A stretch of 64,000 bases of DNA from contig NC_086178.1 of assembly GCF_023053635.1 (NCBI RefSeq), positions 33,283,226 through 33,347,225 on the forward strand, in the 5' to 3' direction. Under the pieces are notes generated by a model that worked only from the letters and a program-made list of their open reading frames with translations, was not told the DNA's origin and ran no database searches. The position numbers were made by a program, and so were the translations under genes. The stretch's first letter is position 1, and each line of letters starts with the position of its first letter. This DNA comes from Elgaria multicarinata webbii (Eukaryota; Chordata; Lepidosauria; Squamata; Anguidae). Positions 11,961 through 23,551 of this stretch are shown one piece after another.

Positions 11961-12956
11961 CATCCTTAATGGATATTCTCATCCTGAAGTAATCATCACT
12001 TACCCGCAAGTCAAATGCTCAGTCATCCAATCACCCTAGTTCTTCTTATACTGTGGCAAATTTCTCAGTTAAAAGTAGGAGTAGCTTCTTCACTTTGACA
12101 GACAACTACTATCAAATGTTACCTTTTTAAAACCCCTGTTGACTCTGGAACAGCTTAAATGATATTCTGAAAGGAGTCCCAAAACACGACCCACCTCCTG
12201 CCCTTCTTTTCACATTCTTCTATAGATTAGTTTTCTGAATCTTTAAGTCGTCCCCCTAGTCCAGTGACAGTAATGTAAGGGAAAATGTTGCTAGACAGTA
12301 CCATCTAATGCTTAACACAAGCAAAGTCATTAACTTAATTATTCCACTTTATATTATAAATAAATAAATATATGAAGTCCCATAAAACTGCTAAGCCTCA
12401 GAAGGTTCTGAAACTTGAGGAAGCACATGAGAAGGAAAACCACAAGTCAGATGAGCTTGAATCGCAGAACAATTCATTTCTATACAAAAGACAGTTGACA
12501 TGTAGAATCTTCCTGGAACAATGATGTTTTCAGGAGGCACCAAAAGGAACACAAAGTTGGCACTCCAATGAGTAAGAAGGGAAGGCTGCCACTTGATCAC
12601 AATGTCCATCAATGACAAGAACCAATGAACTGGAGGGGGAAGGAGAAGACGCGGGGCAGGGCAGGCGCAATAGCAGCAGCAGAACAAACAAGTGAAAAGA
12701 GATTTCACCAGTATAGCAACTATCGTAAAACAGAGGAACGCTTGCCGCACTTATGAAATGGAGGTAAAAACATGCAGAGGCAAACCAGGGGAGTATATGT
12801 GCTTTAGGGTACCTGTATTAGTGTTCACCAGGTTCCCTACCTAATTTAAATTTTACATTAGATTTTTAATGAAAACTAAACAAAACTTGTAGACTAGTAT
12901 GCTATAAAGTGATGTGGCTAGCTCCTGTACCATTTTTGGAGACTGTCTATACTAAG

Positions 12957-13260
12957 AGCAGGGGTGCAGAACCTCAGGCCCAGGGGCCAAATCTGGCAGT
13001 CTGTGGTTCTACAGATGGCCATGCTCTTCCCTGGCTTTTGTGCATCTCTCTCTTTCTCCCCACTTTTCAAAAGCTTGAAACATCTCTCTTAAGGCTTAGT
13101 TACTGGCAGAAGAGTTTTATTGTGTGAACAGAGTACTGGACTAGATGGACCCTTGGTCTGATCCAGCATGGTCTTATGTTCTTTAAGCTAAAATATACTG
13201 GTATTTTTGGCTCCACCATTTTTGCCTTTGGCCATCCACCATTGGAATATAAAACTCCAT
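12957..13260. mobile_element. Diverged DNA-transposon repeat with CR1 insertion
   Basis: The sequence 'caggggtgcagaacctcag' then 'gcccaggggccaaatctgg' begins a dispersed repeat that recurs at 46955-47270 (inverted end) and 62260-62520. The words 'aagcttgaaacatctctct' and 'aaaatatactggtattttt' are shared with the 62.3-kb copy. A CR1 3' end interrupts it at 13122-13183. Confidence 0.45.
13122..13183 (+). mobile_element. CR1 LINE 3' terminus, very short copy
   Basis: The sequence reads 'ggactagatggacccttgg' then 'tctgatccagcatggtctt' and ends 'atgttctt'. It is the last 60 or so bases of CR1, a strongly 5'-truncated insertion. Confidence 0.8.
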
Positions 13261-13721
13261 CACACCTAATTTTACCACACAAAGGAAGTTCTTATATGTC
13301 TCAGAGGAAGGAACACTGTGCAATCTTGTAAAACTAGGGGCATTATTTCTCCCAGCCTCGTAATATAGGGGTGTGACAACTTCCTGCTTCTCTATACACC
13401 TTTCCCTAAGGCAAAGCAAAGAATACAACTATAATATGCGTGCCCCATATAGAAGGCCAGGCAGCTCTGATACTTACTCATCAGACAGGCCTCTTCTGAA
13501 ACTAGATCAGACCAAGCCTGTGCACTACAAATTGCATTAGGATATGCTCACGGCAACTGAAATATCAGCTTACTCTAACCAGATGAATGAACCTGCTCTC
13601 AAAGATGTTTGCTAAATAACTGATAAAAAGCTCTTACCAGGAAAGTAAGACCACCACCCACATCTTTTTGCCATTCCCTGGGCAGACTTAAGAAGCCTAG
13701 CTTCTTAAAAAATAAATAGGC

Positions 13722-14045
13722 TGGTTCACATGACACGGCAGCTTATTGTGGGTAAATTAATCAGCCCTGATGCAACCTCCCATCGGGGGTGATTGGATGT
13801 GTGGCATATCATGTGAACCCAGCAATCCTGGATTAATGAAGGATTAAATAACCCACACTTATCCCTTAACTGGTAGTTCGTTGTGGATTGTTTAACCTTC
13901 AATAAACCCAGAATGGCCAAGTTCACATGACTGGCCGCAATTCCTGCTGTTGATTGGAGGTTGCATATTCAAAACAGTGGCGGCATACAGTCTGCACACG
14001 CTGTGGCTAATATTGAGTTAATTAACCCACAATTACCTACCATGT
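13722..14045. mobile_element. MITE-like repeat (TTCACATGACAC family)
   Basis: The left end is 'ctggttcacatgacacggc'. Internal words 'tcatgtgaacccagcaatc' and 'aagttcacatgactggccg' repeat the end sequence, and 'gagttaattaacccacaatt' resembles copies at 24.8 and 40.1 kb. This supports a composite of palindromic non-autonomous DNA transposons. Confidence 0.45.
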
Positions 14046-14179
14046 CTATCTGTATAATGAAAACATTTCCAAAATGAGGTATTTATTTATCATGCTTAAA
14101 ACATCTTTGACTGTAATCCTAACCACATGTATAGGGAGAAAGTCCTATTCAATACAGTAGAATTTCTTTTTATTTATTC

Positions 14180-14600
14180 TTTTTATTTATTTATTTTATT
14201 AAATTTCTACACCGCCCAATAGCCAAAGCTCTCTGGGCAGTTCACAAAAATTAAAACCAGCAAGTATAACTGAAGGTATAAAAAAAAACCACAGTATAAA
14301 AACACAATATAAAAGTACAACCAGGATAAATCTAAGCAGCAATTCAGAGATTTATACAGATTTAAAATACAGATGAAGATGATGATGATGATGGATGATT
14401 TCTTACTGGCCTCTCCCTCTGCATTGAGGCAGGGAAAAACATTAAATTCAAAAATATAATAAAATGCATGAAACTGATTAAAAAACATATACAACTGATA
14501 CAATATTAAAATAACAATCCAACATCTTAAAATTCATCTGGGTAGGCCTGCCAGAAAAGATAAGTCTTTATGGCTTTTTTAAACTCAGAGTATTAAGTTG
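14180..14600 (-). mobile_element. L2-like LINE 3' end
   Basis: The inverted tail 'taaatttctacaccgccc' then 'aatagccaaagctctctgg' is followed about 300 bp later by 'aggcctgccagaaaagata', the inverse of the L2 'LF..A' coding end. The region between is the A/T-rich 3' UTR. Confidence 0.6.
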
Positions 14601-16159
14601 ATTTAAAACAACAACGTTAAAAGACTAAGATGATAAACTGTTAAAATACTGGGAAAATAAAAAGGTCTTCACCTGGCATCAAAAACAGTATAACAAGCCA
14701 ACTTTAAACCATGGCTTCAGATCCTTGCTTGTTTGGAGGCCATTAAATAGTTTCCCAGTCCAGACATAACAGGAAGCTATGGTTAACTGTTGCTTGCTGG
14801 CTTTTTTTCCTGCTTGCAAAGTGGAGCCAAAGGGGCTGATGCTGGTGCACAAAGTGTATGCATATACTGACAACCCAAAATTTGATCATCCGAACCGTGT
14901 CACTGAGAGCAACACAGTGCAGCGCTGTGGCTGTTGTGCGTATATCTCTTTCCCCTCTACTACCAGGCATCTAGCAGTAGAAAGGTAATTAGCAATAATA
15001 GGAGGAAGATGAGGGGGAAAGTGGAAGTAGCACAGGCAAAAGCAAGGAAAGAGCAACTACTCCCTGAACAGTGATTTGCAACATTGAACTATAATGATCT
15101 TAGCTAAAAAAGAAAAAAACCCAACAGTTTAAAAAAACATTTGTATGTTTTACTTAGATGCTGCCAGACCCGACAGCCTGCAGAGGTATATCACACTAGG
15201 TAGGAGTATTGTGAGCAAGTTCCCAGTTTGTCTTTTAGCACGCATGAATTCACTGGGTGGCCTTCAATAAGTCATTAACTATCTTAAATTTGGGGATAAG
15301 ACTATCTTCCCTTACAAGTCCATTTGTGTATTGCACAGGCAGATAATGTATGTGATGTGCTTTTTACACACAAAAAGCATTACGTAAGTGCTAAATGTTG
15401 TTATTATCAAGAAATCATTGACCTTGAACACAGAGGAGTATACAAGTCTTCAGATTGCTTGGGGCTTAGATATGGAGGTTCTCAATCAAGAGGCAATGAT
15501 TGCCAATATCTCTGATACCTTACATACTCCTGCAAGGGAACAACCTCTAGCCACTTGCTATTCAAGTGATGTTATGGTAAGTCAAAAATCCTGCCCCTGC
15601 ACCACACCCTCCTGATTCAGGCTAAGTTGCTTCAAGCTGCCTAGGAAGCAGGTAACAAAGCAGTAGTGTGGATTGCTCAAGAGAAGGGAATGTCACCTGG
15701 AGCCCTATTGGTCTTGAATCCTTGTTCTGAGGAACATGTCCCAATTCCCTGCTTCACGATGGTACCTGATTCAACGACAGAAGTACTATCTAGCCTCTAA
15801 ATACCTGATTGCAGTCACAGAATGTTTCCTCTTCTTGTGTATCTCATTGGCTACATAATTGGCTCTGACCTTTGTTTTTCTCAATTTCTGTCTTATCCTT
15901 CATTGCCTGCCACTGATAGTTTTCCCACATTGGAACTCCCCTACCAGTGATAATACTCCTGATATGTTGATATGTTCGCACAGATCCGTGAGCCTGTGCG
16001 AAAATATTCAGATCACGGTTGGGAGGAATTCCCCCTTGGTTTGGTCAATATTCCAGCAATACTTAACGAGCAACATCCATCCACATGCTATAGCCATATA
16101 GTACAAAACAATATCACCTTGTTTAGGAAAATAACTCCACTATGTTTAGGGAGAACACT

Positions 16160-16333
16160 TACCCTATTTCTTCGATTCTAAGATGCACTTTCTTTCCCAT
16201 ATAAATATCTGTAAAAATGGGGTGCGTCTTAGAATCGCAGGTGTGTCTTAGGTGTTTTTTTTTCCTGTTGGTGGTACTGAAATTAGTGTGCGTCTTACAA
16301 TCGATGGCGTCTTACAATCGAAGAAATACGGTA
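16160..16333. mobile_element. 174-bp inverted-repeat MITE (TACCGTATTTCTTC ends)
   Basis: The ends are inverted copies of each other: 'accctatttcttcgattcta' on the left, and 'tcgaagaaatacggta' on the right. The interior repeats 'gtcttagaatcg' and 'gtcttacaatcg' words. A second copy in the opposite orientation lies at 59075-59246, so this is a mobile family without coding capacity. The superfamily is not clear to me. Confidence 0.75.
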
Positions 16334-17384
16334 TTCAAAGGCAGAAGCTTAATTTGACAACCACTTAAACTTGGGAAAACCAAGTAAAATGTTGGCTCTT
16401 TATGAAGGAAGAGTTCTTCATTAAATGAACTTAAATGAAGAGTTCTTGACTTTTGCACTCTAAGATACATTTAAAAAATGTTAGTCATGCTGATCATGTG
16501 AAATAATAAATACCTACAACAGTCTACATCTGTTTGTAACATAATGGGTCAATGTCAGTGTCTCTCAGCACCCTTCCTTCCTTTACTGAGTAACAATTTA
16601 TATAGTTTTTTCTATGTGTATAGAAATACAGCCTAGAATTTGAAATTGCTTGGAAACTCATCTAGGAAGTAAGTGATTTAAATTCTGATTACATTCTTAT
16701 TGTGATGGGTGCTTTTATTACCTTCAAGTATTTAATTGTAGGACACTGCAAATCAAAAACACTCTGTGCTTGATTTCTTCAATGCTTTCAGAGTCTAGTG
16801 AATTCAGTGTTACTGTTGTTTAAATCTTATTAAACTACTATAATTTGGAATGTGCAGCAGAAGAGCTAAGATAGCATAGTCTACTTCACCAGTTCAGCAG
16901 AGAGCACAACTATGTTTTGGTTCTTCCCCTAGGTGAAGTGTTTAAATTCAAGCTAATCATTATAAGAACTATTATAACTTTTAAGAACAGGTACTCTAAA
17001 TTTGCTAATTTCCCTTCCCGCCCTATCCTTTTTTCCCTTTTCTGTCACGTATTTTACTGTAAGCCTGAGGGCAGGGATTCAGGTCTTGTTTGTAACCTTT
17101 GTAGAGCACTTAGTAAATATTAGGCAACTTATAAATCAATAATAATAAATATTTTAAAAAAACATTTCCAAGAAAAATTGTATAGCCAAATGACATTTTT
17201 AGGATGTGGCTCCAGTATAAAACAAATGTCTAGTTGTAGAGAGAAATCTACTATACATATAATATCTACTATGCCATGAAAACAAGAGTCTGTAGACATT
17301 TTTTCAGTGATCAGGTGGTGGGATTCTTAGCAATGGAAGGCCCTGGTAGTTTTATTGTCAATTGGTTTTAGCTTGTTTTTAAAC

Positions 17385-17495
17385 ATTTTTAAATTTCTGA
17401 ACATTAAAGGGTTTGGATTGTGTTTAATCATACTGTGAACCACCTAGAGAGATTTGGCTGTTGGGTGTTATAGACATATAATAAATGAATTAATG
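17385..17495 (+). mobile_element. L2-like LINE/SINE 3' tail
   Basis: The sequence 'gtgaaccacctagagagat' then 'ttggctgttgggtgttata' followed by 'ataataaatgaattaatg' is the shared retroelement tail, moderately diverged. Confidence 0.55.
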
Positions 17496-17654
17496 AACTC
17501 ATCACCCCAGAAAAGAATGGCCAATATTTTGGTGTAACATGCATCTATGCTGGTAATGTAACAATGTAGTCGGTACAAGAAGTTACCCTCTTATAAAGCA
17601 TGTTAAAGGGTTATGGGGCTCTAACAACAAAATTGCAAGGTGAAATTTGTCATA

Positions 17655-17735
17655 CACAATGCAATCCTATGTTTGTCTAGTCAGAAGTTAGTCCACTGAA
17701 TCCAATGATACTGCTCCCAAGTAAGGATTAGAACC
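17655..17735 (+). repeat. Dispersed 80-bp repeat (AATCCTATG...AAGTTAGTCC)
   Basis: The sequence 'gcaatcctatgtttgtctag' followed by 'gaagttagtccactgaatcc' is a degenerate member of a motif that recurs near 26640, 36615, 37060, 44405, 58720 and 60390. I do not know its family. Confidence 0.4.
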
Positions 17736-18164
17736 TAATAACCAAGCCCATCTCACAGGCTCAGGATAAACATCAGAATAAGGACTCAAGTTATCCCAGT
17801 ATAACTAAGCATCTTTTTTTAAAAAAAAAAAAAAAAAGTAACCACCCTAATGTATTGGTTTAGCTATAACCCTATCCACTTCAAATGCGCCTGACCAGAA
17901 AAAGCTTGGAGACTCAGCCAAGATACACAGGCTCAGGTTTTACCAAATTTCCAAAGAGGAAATTTGATACTTCCAGAGCAGTCACCTAAAATACTAGTCT
18001 AAATACCCTTGCTGCCAAACTGTACATAAAATAGTACTGTTAAGAGGACATTCTCAGTTACTCTTGAAAAAACACATAGGAGAAAGCACTCCGTAATAGC
18101 TGACCTCAAGCTATTTAGGAAGCTATAGGTCAAAACTAGTAGTTTCAGTCATGCCTGACAGACA

Positions 18165-18275
18165 ACAGGATGGCAGTACAAACACTATGCCACTGGCTAT
18201 GCTGGCTGGGAATTATGGGAGTTGCAGTCCAATACATCCCTAGAGCACCAAGTTGAGGACAGCTGCACTACAGTA
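18165..18275. mobile_element. Short palindromic MITE (family A)
   Basis: The sequence 'gctggctgggaattatggg' then 'agttgcagtccaatacatcc' is one arm of a roughly 110-130 bp hairpin repeat. The full version reads 'ccaacctggtgccctccaga' to 'ggactacaactcccatca' and back. Copies recur at 20.3, 25.8, 29.8, 30.8, 31.2, 46.5, 46.85 and 58.1 kb. Confidence 0.6.
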
Positions 18276-18639
18276 CAATTCAACCTCCTTATTAGGATGC
18301 AATTTACACCAGCCAGCACTTCCTAAAGGCACCAAGTGCAGCCTCATGTAGACCACTTTACAGCTCTGAAGCCACACTTCATAGACCCTAACCTTGGGTG
18401 TGTGCACACACAACCGATTCAGGTCACAGGCACCAGAAATCAAGCCATATGTGTGAGATTCTTGGGTACCTACCATAATGCTGAGAACAAATGAACTTTA
18501 CACGTGAATAGCTATGTAGGGTGGGAAGAAACGAGGAGCCACAAATAAACTACATTAAGGGTAAGCTAGCCATGATTAACTCAAGTCCCATTCAGTCCAA
18601 TTGAACTACTTTAAGTAAGGCTGAGGTTGGATTTTACCC

Positions 18640-19800
18640 TAAATTTTTAACTTGCTCTCCGTTTGGCATGACGAAAGCGCAAGCACGGAACTCGGCAGCC
18701 AACGGGCCTGCACACAGCTAAGCATTGCAGGAGCAGCTGCGAGCCTCATTTGCCACCGCTTGACACGATATATGAAGTGCGTCCACACCTAATATCCCGC
18801 ATCTGTTAAACCCAATAAAAGGTCTGAAAACGAAGTCAAGTCATGACAAGCATTCCTTACATCACAAACCCAGCCAGCACCACACCAGCAGCCGCGTGCG
18901 GGACCCTTTAGCAACAGCAACAACAACAAGGAAGAGAAGACCACCACCTACACGCTGCGAAAGCTCGGCAATCCCGAGGAAGTGATTTAAGGGTTGCGTA
19001 TCAGAGGATCTTTGGAAATGCTGCTGTGTCGAGCAGCGTCGTGAAACTCGTGATTGTTACTCGCGGGTTTCGACGTCAACCGCAAGAAAACGGGAAACGA
19101 GGCCAAGAAAGAGACGAAAGCAAAAGAAAGGTGAAGCGAGAGTGGCCAACTCAAACACTTCTCGATACGCGGGCTGGCAACGCTGACCCATCCCTTCAGC
19201 CTATTCAGACGTGCGCACAGCCCGCGTTTTGCAGTGACCCCCACCCTCCAGATGGTTCAGCGAGGAGAGTGACGCGGGTGGGAGGAGGGAAAGCGGCAAC
19301 AAGGTCACGCCGTTAAAGGCAACCGATCCGTTGGCTCCCCCAACAACGGGCTCAAGGGAACCCCCCCCCCAGCCCATGAGAGGAGTCCTGAAGTCGCCCG
19401 CCTTCGCCGGTCCCCAGCCACAAAGCGCCAGGCCGGGAAGGCTCACCGCCTCTTACCTGAAAGGGAGCCAAGAGCCAGAAGGACTAAAGCCCACCTCAGG
19501 CGGAATCCATAACCAAGACCTCTCCCGGCCCGTCAGCGAGCCAGCCCAGGAGCTGCGGAAATCCCGCCCACCCTCGCCGCGTTCGCATAGGCGGAGAGGA
19601 CGAAGCGGGCGGTGTGGATTGGCCCGCTCCGCCGCCACTCGCGGGGTGGGCGCTGTTTGAGCACGGCTTCCCGCACGTGATGGCTGCTGGGGATGGGCGG
19701 AGCTAGAGGGAAGGCGCGGCTACCCAGGGGCGGGCCCTGGGAGAAGGACGCGGCTGTAGGGAGGCGGCGGCGGCACAGGGAGAAGGGACGAAAGGGAGGC
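18640..19800. promoter_or_regulatory. RNF13: CpG-rich RNF13 promoter region
   Basis: CpG dinucleotides are dense here, especially 19200-19790, in contrast to the AT-rich surroundings. On the minus strand a CCAAT box (GGGCCAATCC, near 19618-19627) and GC-box-like GGGCGGG words lie just upstream of the probable first exon. There is no obvious TATA box. ANKUB1 starts 4.5 kb away in the other direction, so shared use of the island is possible but not shown. Confidence 0.7.
19457..19590 (-). other. RNF13: Probable non-coding first exon of RNF13
   Basis: A strong donor, CTTTCAG followed by GTAAGAGG (junction 19457/19456), lies in the CpG island on the RNF13 strand. The next acceptor is 11.4 kb away at the start-codon exon. 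The 5' boundary is a guess. An upstream mini-ORF (ATG at 19510-19508, reading MDSA then stop) lies within it. The exon is inferred from splice-site quality and position only. Confidence 0.5.
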
Positions 19801-20294
19801 TGTTAAGCTTAAGGTGAGCTGCCTCCGAAGCCTCTTTTTCGATGCCAGAAGTTTAATCCTGGAACACAGTGATATGGATTTATTTATTTTTATTATTTAA
19901 TCCTCAGGATCTTATTAGTATATGCAGTATAATTATTTATTATATGCAGTATTTTAATATAAACCAATAATACTGGCTTTTTGAGCATGTGCAGAGTGTT
20001 TTGTCAAGGAAATCACCATCCTGCTTGTCTCTCAAGGTATATGGGATTAGGAAGCCCTGCTTCCAGCTGAAAAACGGTGTCTTAAGCCACAAGCAACTTC
20101 TAGAAATTAAGCTAGGTCAAGTGTAGGGGAGGAGATTACTGATAGAGCAGTTGTAGGAGCAAAGAGGAATGGATGCTGGGGAAAGTGGTAACATGGGGAT
20201 GGAAATGCTGATGAGTGCAGCAGTAGCAAGAGAACAAGCTAAAGTTTAGAATCCAGAAAATTAGGAGTGGAAACAGGTGCAACTGAAAATGTAG

Positions 20295-20425
20295 AGTAGC
20301 CTTCCCATTCTGGTGCCTTTGAAATGTGAGGGACTACATCTTTCATAATCCCCAACTAGCAGGTATGGGGAATTGCAGCCCCACACATCTGGAGGTCACC
20401 AGGTTGGGGAAGGCTGCTATATATT
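20295..20425. mobile_element. Short palindromic MITE (family A)
   Basis: The arms 'gccttcccattctggtgcc' and 'aggtcaccaggttggggaa' then 'ggctgc' pair with each other around 'aactagcaggtatggggaa'. It is a complete hairpin of about 125 bp. Confidence 0.65.
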
Positions 20426-20704
20426 AAGAAAGTAAATATTTTGGAGCACGGATAAGAAACTTCCCTCAGGTTGAGGGATGTATTGGATAGGTAGGTGGGG
20501 GCTGCACACCTGCATGTGGCACATATGTGCACACACGTACAGTTTACACACAGCTCAAATCCTCCTGCAGGTTCCAGAGGTGCAGAGAGAAAGCTTTAGC
20601 CTCCCCCATCCCATCAATATTGAGTAGTATTGGTGGGATGGGGATACAGTTAAAGCCTCCAACCCATTGCAGTGATGCTGTTGAAGATCACTGAGATGCG
20701 GAGG

Positions 20705-21515
20705 ATCTTAAGAATGTACAAGCCATGCTGGTTTAGACCAAGGGACCATCTAGTTCAGCACTATGTTCACACAGTGGCCACCAACTACCCACAGGAAACC
20801 CATAAGCAGGACACAAGTGTAACAGTACCCTCCCATTGATGTCCCTCAGCAACTGGTGTACATAGGCATACTACCCATGTTACAAGAGGTAGCACATAGA
20901 CATCAGGACTAGTAGCCATTCATAGCCTTCTCCTCCAGGAATATATCTAACCCCTTTTTTCAAGCCGTCCAAATTTCAAGCCATCACTACATCTTGTGGC
21001 TGGGAATTCCATAGTTTAACTATGTGGGCTGTGCTTTCTTTTATCTGTCCTGAATCTCCCACCAATTCGCTTCATGGGATGACCCTGGGTTCTAGTATTT
21101 TCAATGAGGGAGAAAAATGTCTCCCAATCTATGTTTTCCACACCATGCATAATTCTGTGCACCTCTATCATGTCTTTTTCCAATCTAAACAATCCCAGCT
21201 GTAATAACCTTCCCTCATAGGGAAGATGCTCCAGCCTCTTGATTGTTTTAGTGGCTCTTTTCTGCACTTTGTCCAGCTCCGCCATATCTGTTTTTTAGGT
21301 GCACTGACCAGAACTGTACACGGTATTTTAAGTGTGGTGGTACCATAGATTTGTAGAAGGCGAGTATGATATTGGTAGTTTTATTTTCAGTTCCTTTTCT
21401 AATTCTGCCGAACATGAAGTTTACTTCTCTGGTTTTTTTACAGCAGCTGCACCCTGGGTTGACATTTTCATCTAGCTGTCCACCACAACCCCAAGATCTC
21501 TTTCTTGGCTGGTCA
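20705..21515 (-). mobile_element. CR1 LINE, 5'-truncated
   Basis: The minus strand encodes the C-terminal part of the CR1 protein, with ELDKVQKRATKTIKRLEHLP, YEGRLLQLGLFRLEKDMIEV and TRTQGHPMKRIGGRFRTDKR. These are the characteristic end of CR1 reverse-transcriptase ORF2. The 3' UTR runs to about 20705 ('aagaatgtacaagccatgct'). It aligns by eye with the longer copy at 47.8-49.5 kb up to 'gatctctttcttggctggtc'. Confidence 0.9.
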
Positions 21516-21861
21516 CTGCTTTAACCCTGCCCCCATCCCAGCAATTCTCCAGGGAAAGAGGGCATGCAGTGATGACTCCTGGCATGCCATCTTTCAGCAT
21601 AGGGCTCCCATTGGCCCACCAAATAACATTTTGACCGACTGGCAGGAGCATGCTTTTCCAGGAAAGAAAAAAGATACATGGGTGTAACAAGTCTGCCAGA
21701 ACTCACCTGACCAAGTCATCCATCTCTTGCTGAAAACTGACAGGCAGAGATACAGCAGGCAGATGGGCCTGCATGTAAAGTTAAAAGGGAGCCATGCCTG
21801 GGGATTGCTCAGGCTGATCAGGGAGAGTGAAGCCTCAGCAGCAACAGCTGGGCCTCATCAA

Positions 21862-22103
21862 GAGCCAGTGTGGTGTAGTGGCTAAAGTGTTGGACTGGGA
21901 GTTGGGAGATCCGGGTTCTAGTCCCCGCTTGGCCATGGAAACCAACTGTATGACTTTGGGCCAGTCACAGACTCTCAGCCCAACCTACTTCACAGGGTTG
22001 TTGCAGTGAGGATAAAATGGAGAAGAGGAGGAGGATTATGTATGTTGCCTTGGGTTCCTTGGAGGAAAAAAAGGTCGGCTATAAATGCAATAATGAAAAA
22101 TAA
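21862..22103 (+). mobile_element. Sauria-type tRNA-derived SINE
   Basis: It begins 'gagccagtgtggtgtagtgg' and has a pol III box B-like 'gggttctagtcccc', then 'tgactttgggccagtcacag', 'cctacttcacagggttgttg' and the tail 'ggtcggctataaatgcaat'. This is the squamate Sauria SINE structure with a BovB-like 3' tail. A short direct repeat, TCAAGA, flanks it at both sides (about 21858-21863 and 22104-22109), consistent with a target-site duplication. Confidence 0.85.
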
Positions 22104-22473
22104 ATCAAGATCCTGCTATAAAGCTCTGGGAAGGAGAAGGTGGTGGGGCGAGCAAAAGAAGGGAGGACAGGTGGGTGAGAGTGGCTTGTGAGGGGACAGA
22201 CAGACAGGCATTCTCTGCCAAAGTGGATGGTGGAGGAGTGCTTTACCTGCAGCCACCCCTCAGGATTTCCTTTGCTGGGAGACTTCAGTATTCCCAGTTG
22301 GTAGCCCCAGGAAGACCTCAGGGCTTAGCATCTTCCACAGAGACATCTGAAGGACCCAACCTGTTGCTTGGTCTGGACAGCTACTTTCCTAGGGATGGAC
22401 AGCCTCTTGTGAAAGCAAACTGTGAAAGGTTGACAACTGAAAGGCCAGTACTTCAAAAGGGAAGACTTGGACT

Positions 22474-22545
22474 TTTTTGCATCTTAAAGCCAGAAAACTG
22501 GGGGAGGAAAGTGTAATTGGCATCTTAAAGCCAGAAAACTAGGGG
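22474..22545 (+). repeat. Tandem duplication, about 38-bp unit
   Basis: The 20-base string 'gcatcttaaagccagaaaac' occurs twice about 40 bp apart, each time followed by 't(g/a)gggga'. It is a simple local duplication. Confidence 0.85.
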
Positions 22546-22929
22546 AATTGGAAGTCTGTATGCTTGCTTTGCCTCAGTGCTGCAACTGGAGGCAAAGACT
22601 TACGAATAAAGGCTGCCTGCACTTACTGGTGGACTCTCGTAATTATGGAGGTTATGGAAGAGGGTGGGTTCAATGTACCCCTTCCGGAGGACCCACACAC
22701 AGTGGGGATAAATCATCATGCAACAGCCCTTTTCTGCAGCAGCAGGCTCCCATTTTATGCAGTCATCTGATTATTTGAAGGTTGTAATACTCAATGACCT
22801 AGTACAGTAAATGAAAACTAACTGTATCAAATGATGTTGACGAGACTTAGGAGAATGTATAACATCCTAGTAGTTTAAAGGCAGGGCTCCAAATCTCTTT
22901 CAGCCTGAGGGCCAGATTCACAATTAGGC

Positions 22930-23226
22930 TGACAAGTATTACCCAGAGGACCTTTTCTTCTGCCAACCCCCCACTATGGAATGGCCTGCCGGAGGAGATT
23001 CGTTGGCTTAATGCTCTCTCTGAGTTTAAGACAACCATAAAAACTAGTCTCTTCCAGCAGGCCTTCCCAGATGAAATTTAAACCTAAGAATTTTAAGATG
23101 TTGATTGTTATTTTAATATTGTATTGGTTTTATATGCTCTTTTAACTAGTTTTATGTATTGTATTTAATGTTCCCTGCCTCAATCCAGAGGGAGAGGTGG
23201 AAAAGAAATTATTATTATTATTATTC
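22930..23226 (+). mobile_element. L2 LINE 3' end
   Basis: The sequence 'ccagaggaccttttcttct' then 'ctatggaatggcctgccgg' and 'aggagattcgttggcttaat' encodes the L2 TFSS...WNGLPEEIRWLN end. It is followed by the same 3' UTR and ATT tail as the copy at 7.2 kb ('ctcaatccagagggagaggt'). Confidence 0.85.
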
Positions 23227-23227
23227 C

Positions 23228-23547
23228 TAGGGTGACCATATGAAAAGGAGGACAGGGCTCTTGTATCTTTAACAGTTGTATTCCAAAGGAAATTTCAGCC
23301 GGTGACATTTGTATGCATGCAGCACCTGGTGAAATTCCCTCTTCATCACAACAGTTCAAGCTGCATGAGTATAGCTAGTGTGACCAGATACAAAAGAGGG
23401 CAGGGCTCCTGCAGCTTTAACTGTTGTGATGAAGAGGGAATTTCACCAGGTGCTGCATGCATACGAATAACACCTACTGAAATTCCCTTTTCTGTTCAAC
23501 TGTTAAAGATACATGAGCACTGTCCTCCTTTTCATATGGTCACCCTA
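23228..23547. mobile_element. 320-bp palindromic MITE (family B), complete
   Basis: It opens 'tagggtgaccatatgaaaag' and closes with the inverse 'ttttcatatggtcacccta'. The whole element folds into a hairpin, since internal 'ggtgaaattccctcttcatc' pairs with 'gatgaagagggaatttcacc'. A copy of identical length lies at 49998-50317 and a half copy at 61345-61525. The TAGGGTGACC end suggests a hAT-like element, which is inference. Confidence 0.85.
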
Positions 23548-23551
23548 CCAC

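Larger units (their letters stand above)
8013..19456 (-). other. RNF13: RNF13 first intron
   Basis: This 11.4-kb intron lies between the probable non-coding first exon and the start-codon exon. It holds the repeats listed separately. Between them, 9310-11830, 12000-12900, 14960-16150, 16340-17380 and 17500-18150 contain only AT-rich sequence with short homopolymers (for example a G run near 10994-11008 and an A run near 17820-17836). I see no coding exon there. Confidence 0.7.
21690..22640 (+). mobile_element. Possible solo LTR-like segment split by a SINE
   Basis: Outside the SINE, the sequence has a TATA-like 'gctataaagctctgg' near 22113 and an AATAAA near 22605 followed by 'ggctgcctgcacttactgg'. 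This promoter-to-polyA arrangement is LTR-like. I could not define the ends, a target-site duplication or any internal coding part, so it may be something else. If it is an LTR it is an old, isolated one, older than the SINE inside it. Confidence 0.25.

Noticed and set aside
21862-21960. tRNA-like sequence with a box B
   Set aside because: It is the head of a SINE: no cloverleaf with proper acceptor stem can be drawn, and a SINE body and tail follow.
22175-22516. Plus-strand open frame of 113 codons downstream of the Sauria SINE
   Set aside because: No domain or family recognised, and it overlaps a repeat-like segment with a tandem duplication; likely incidental.
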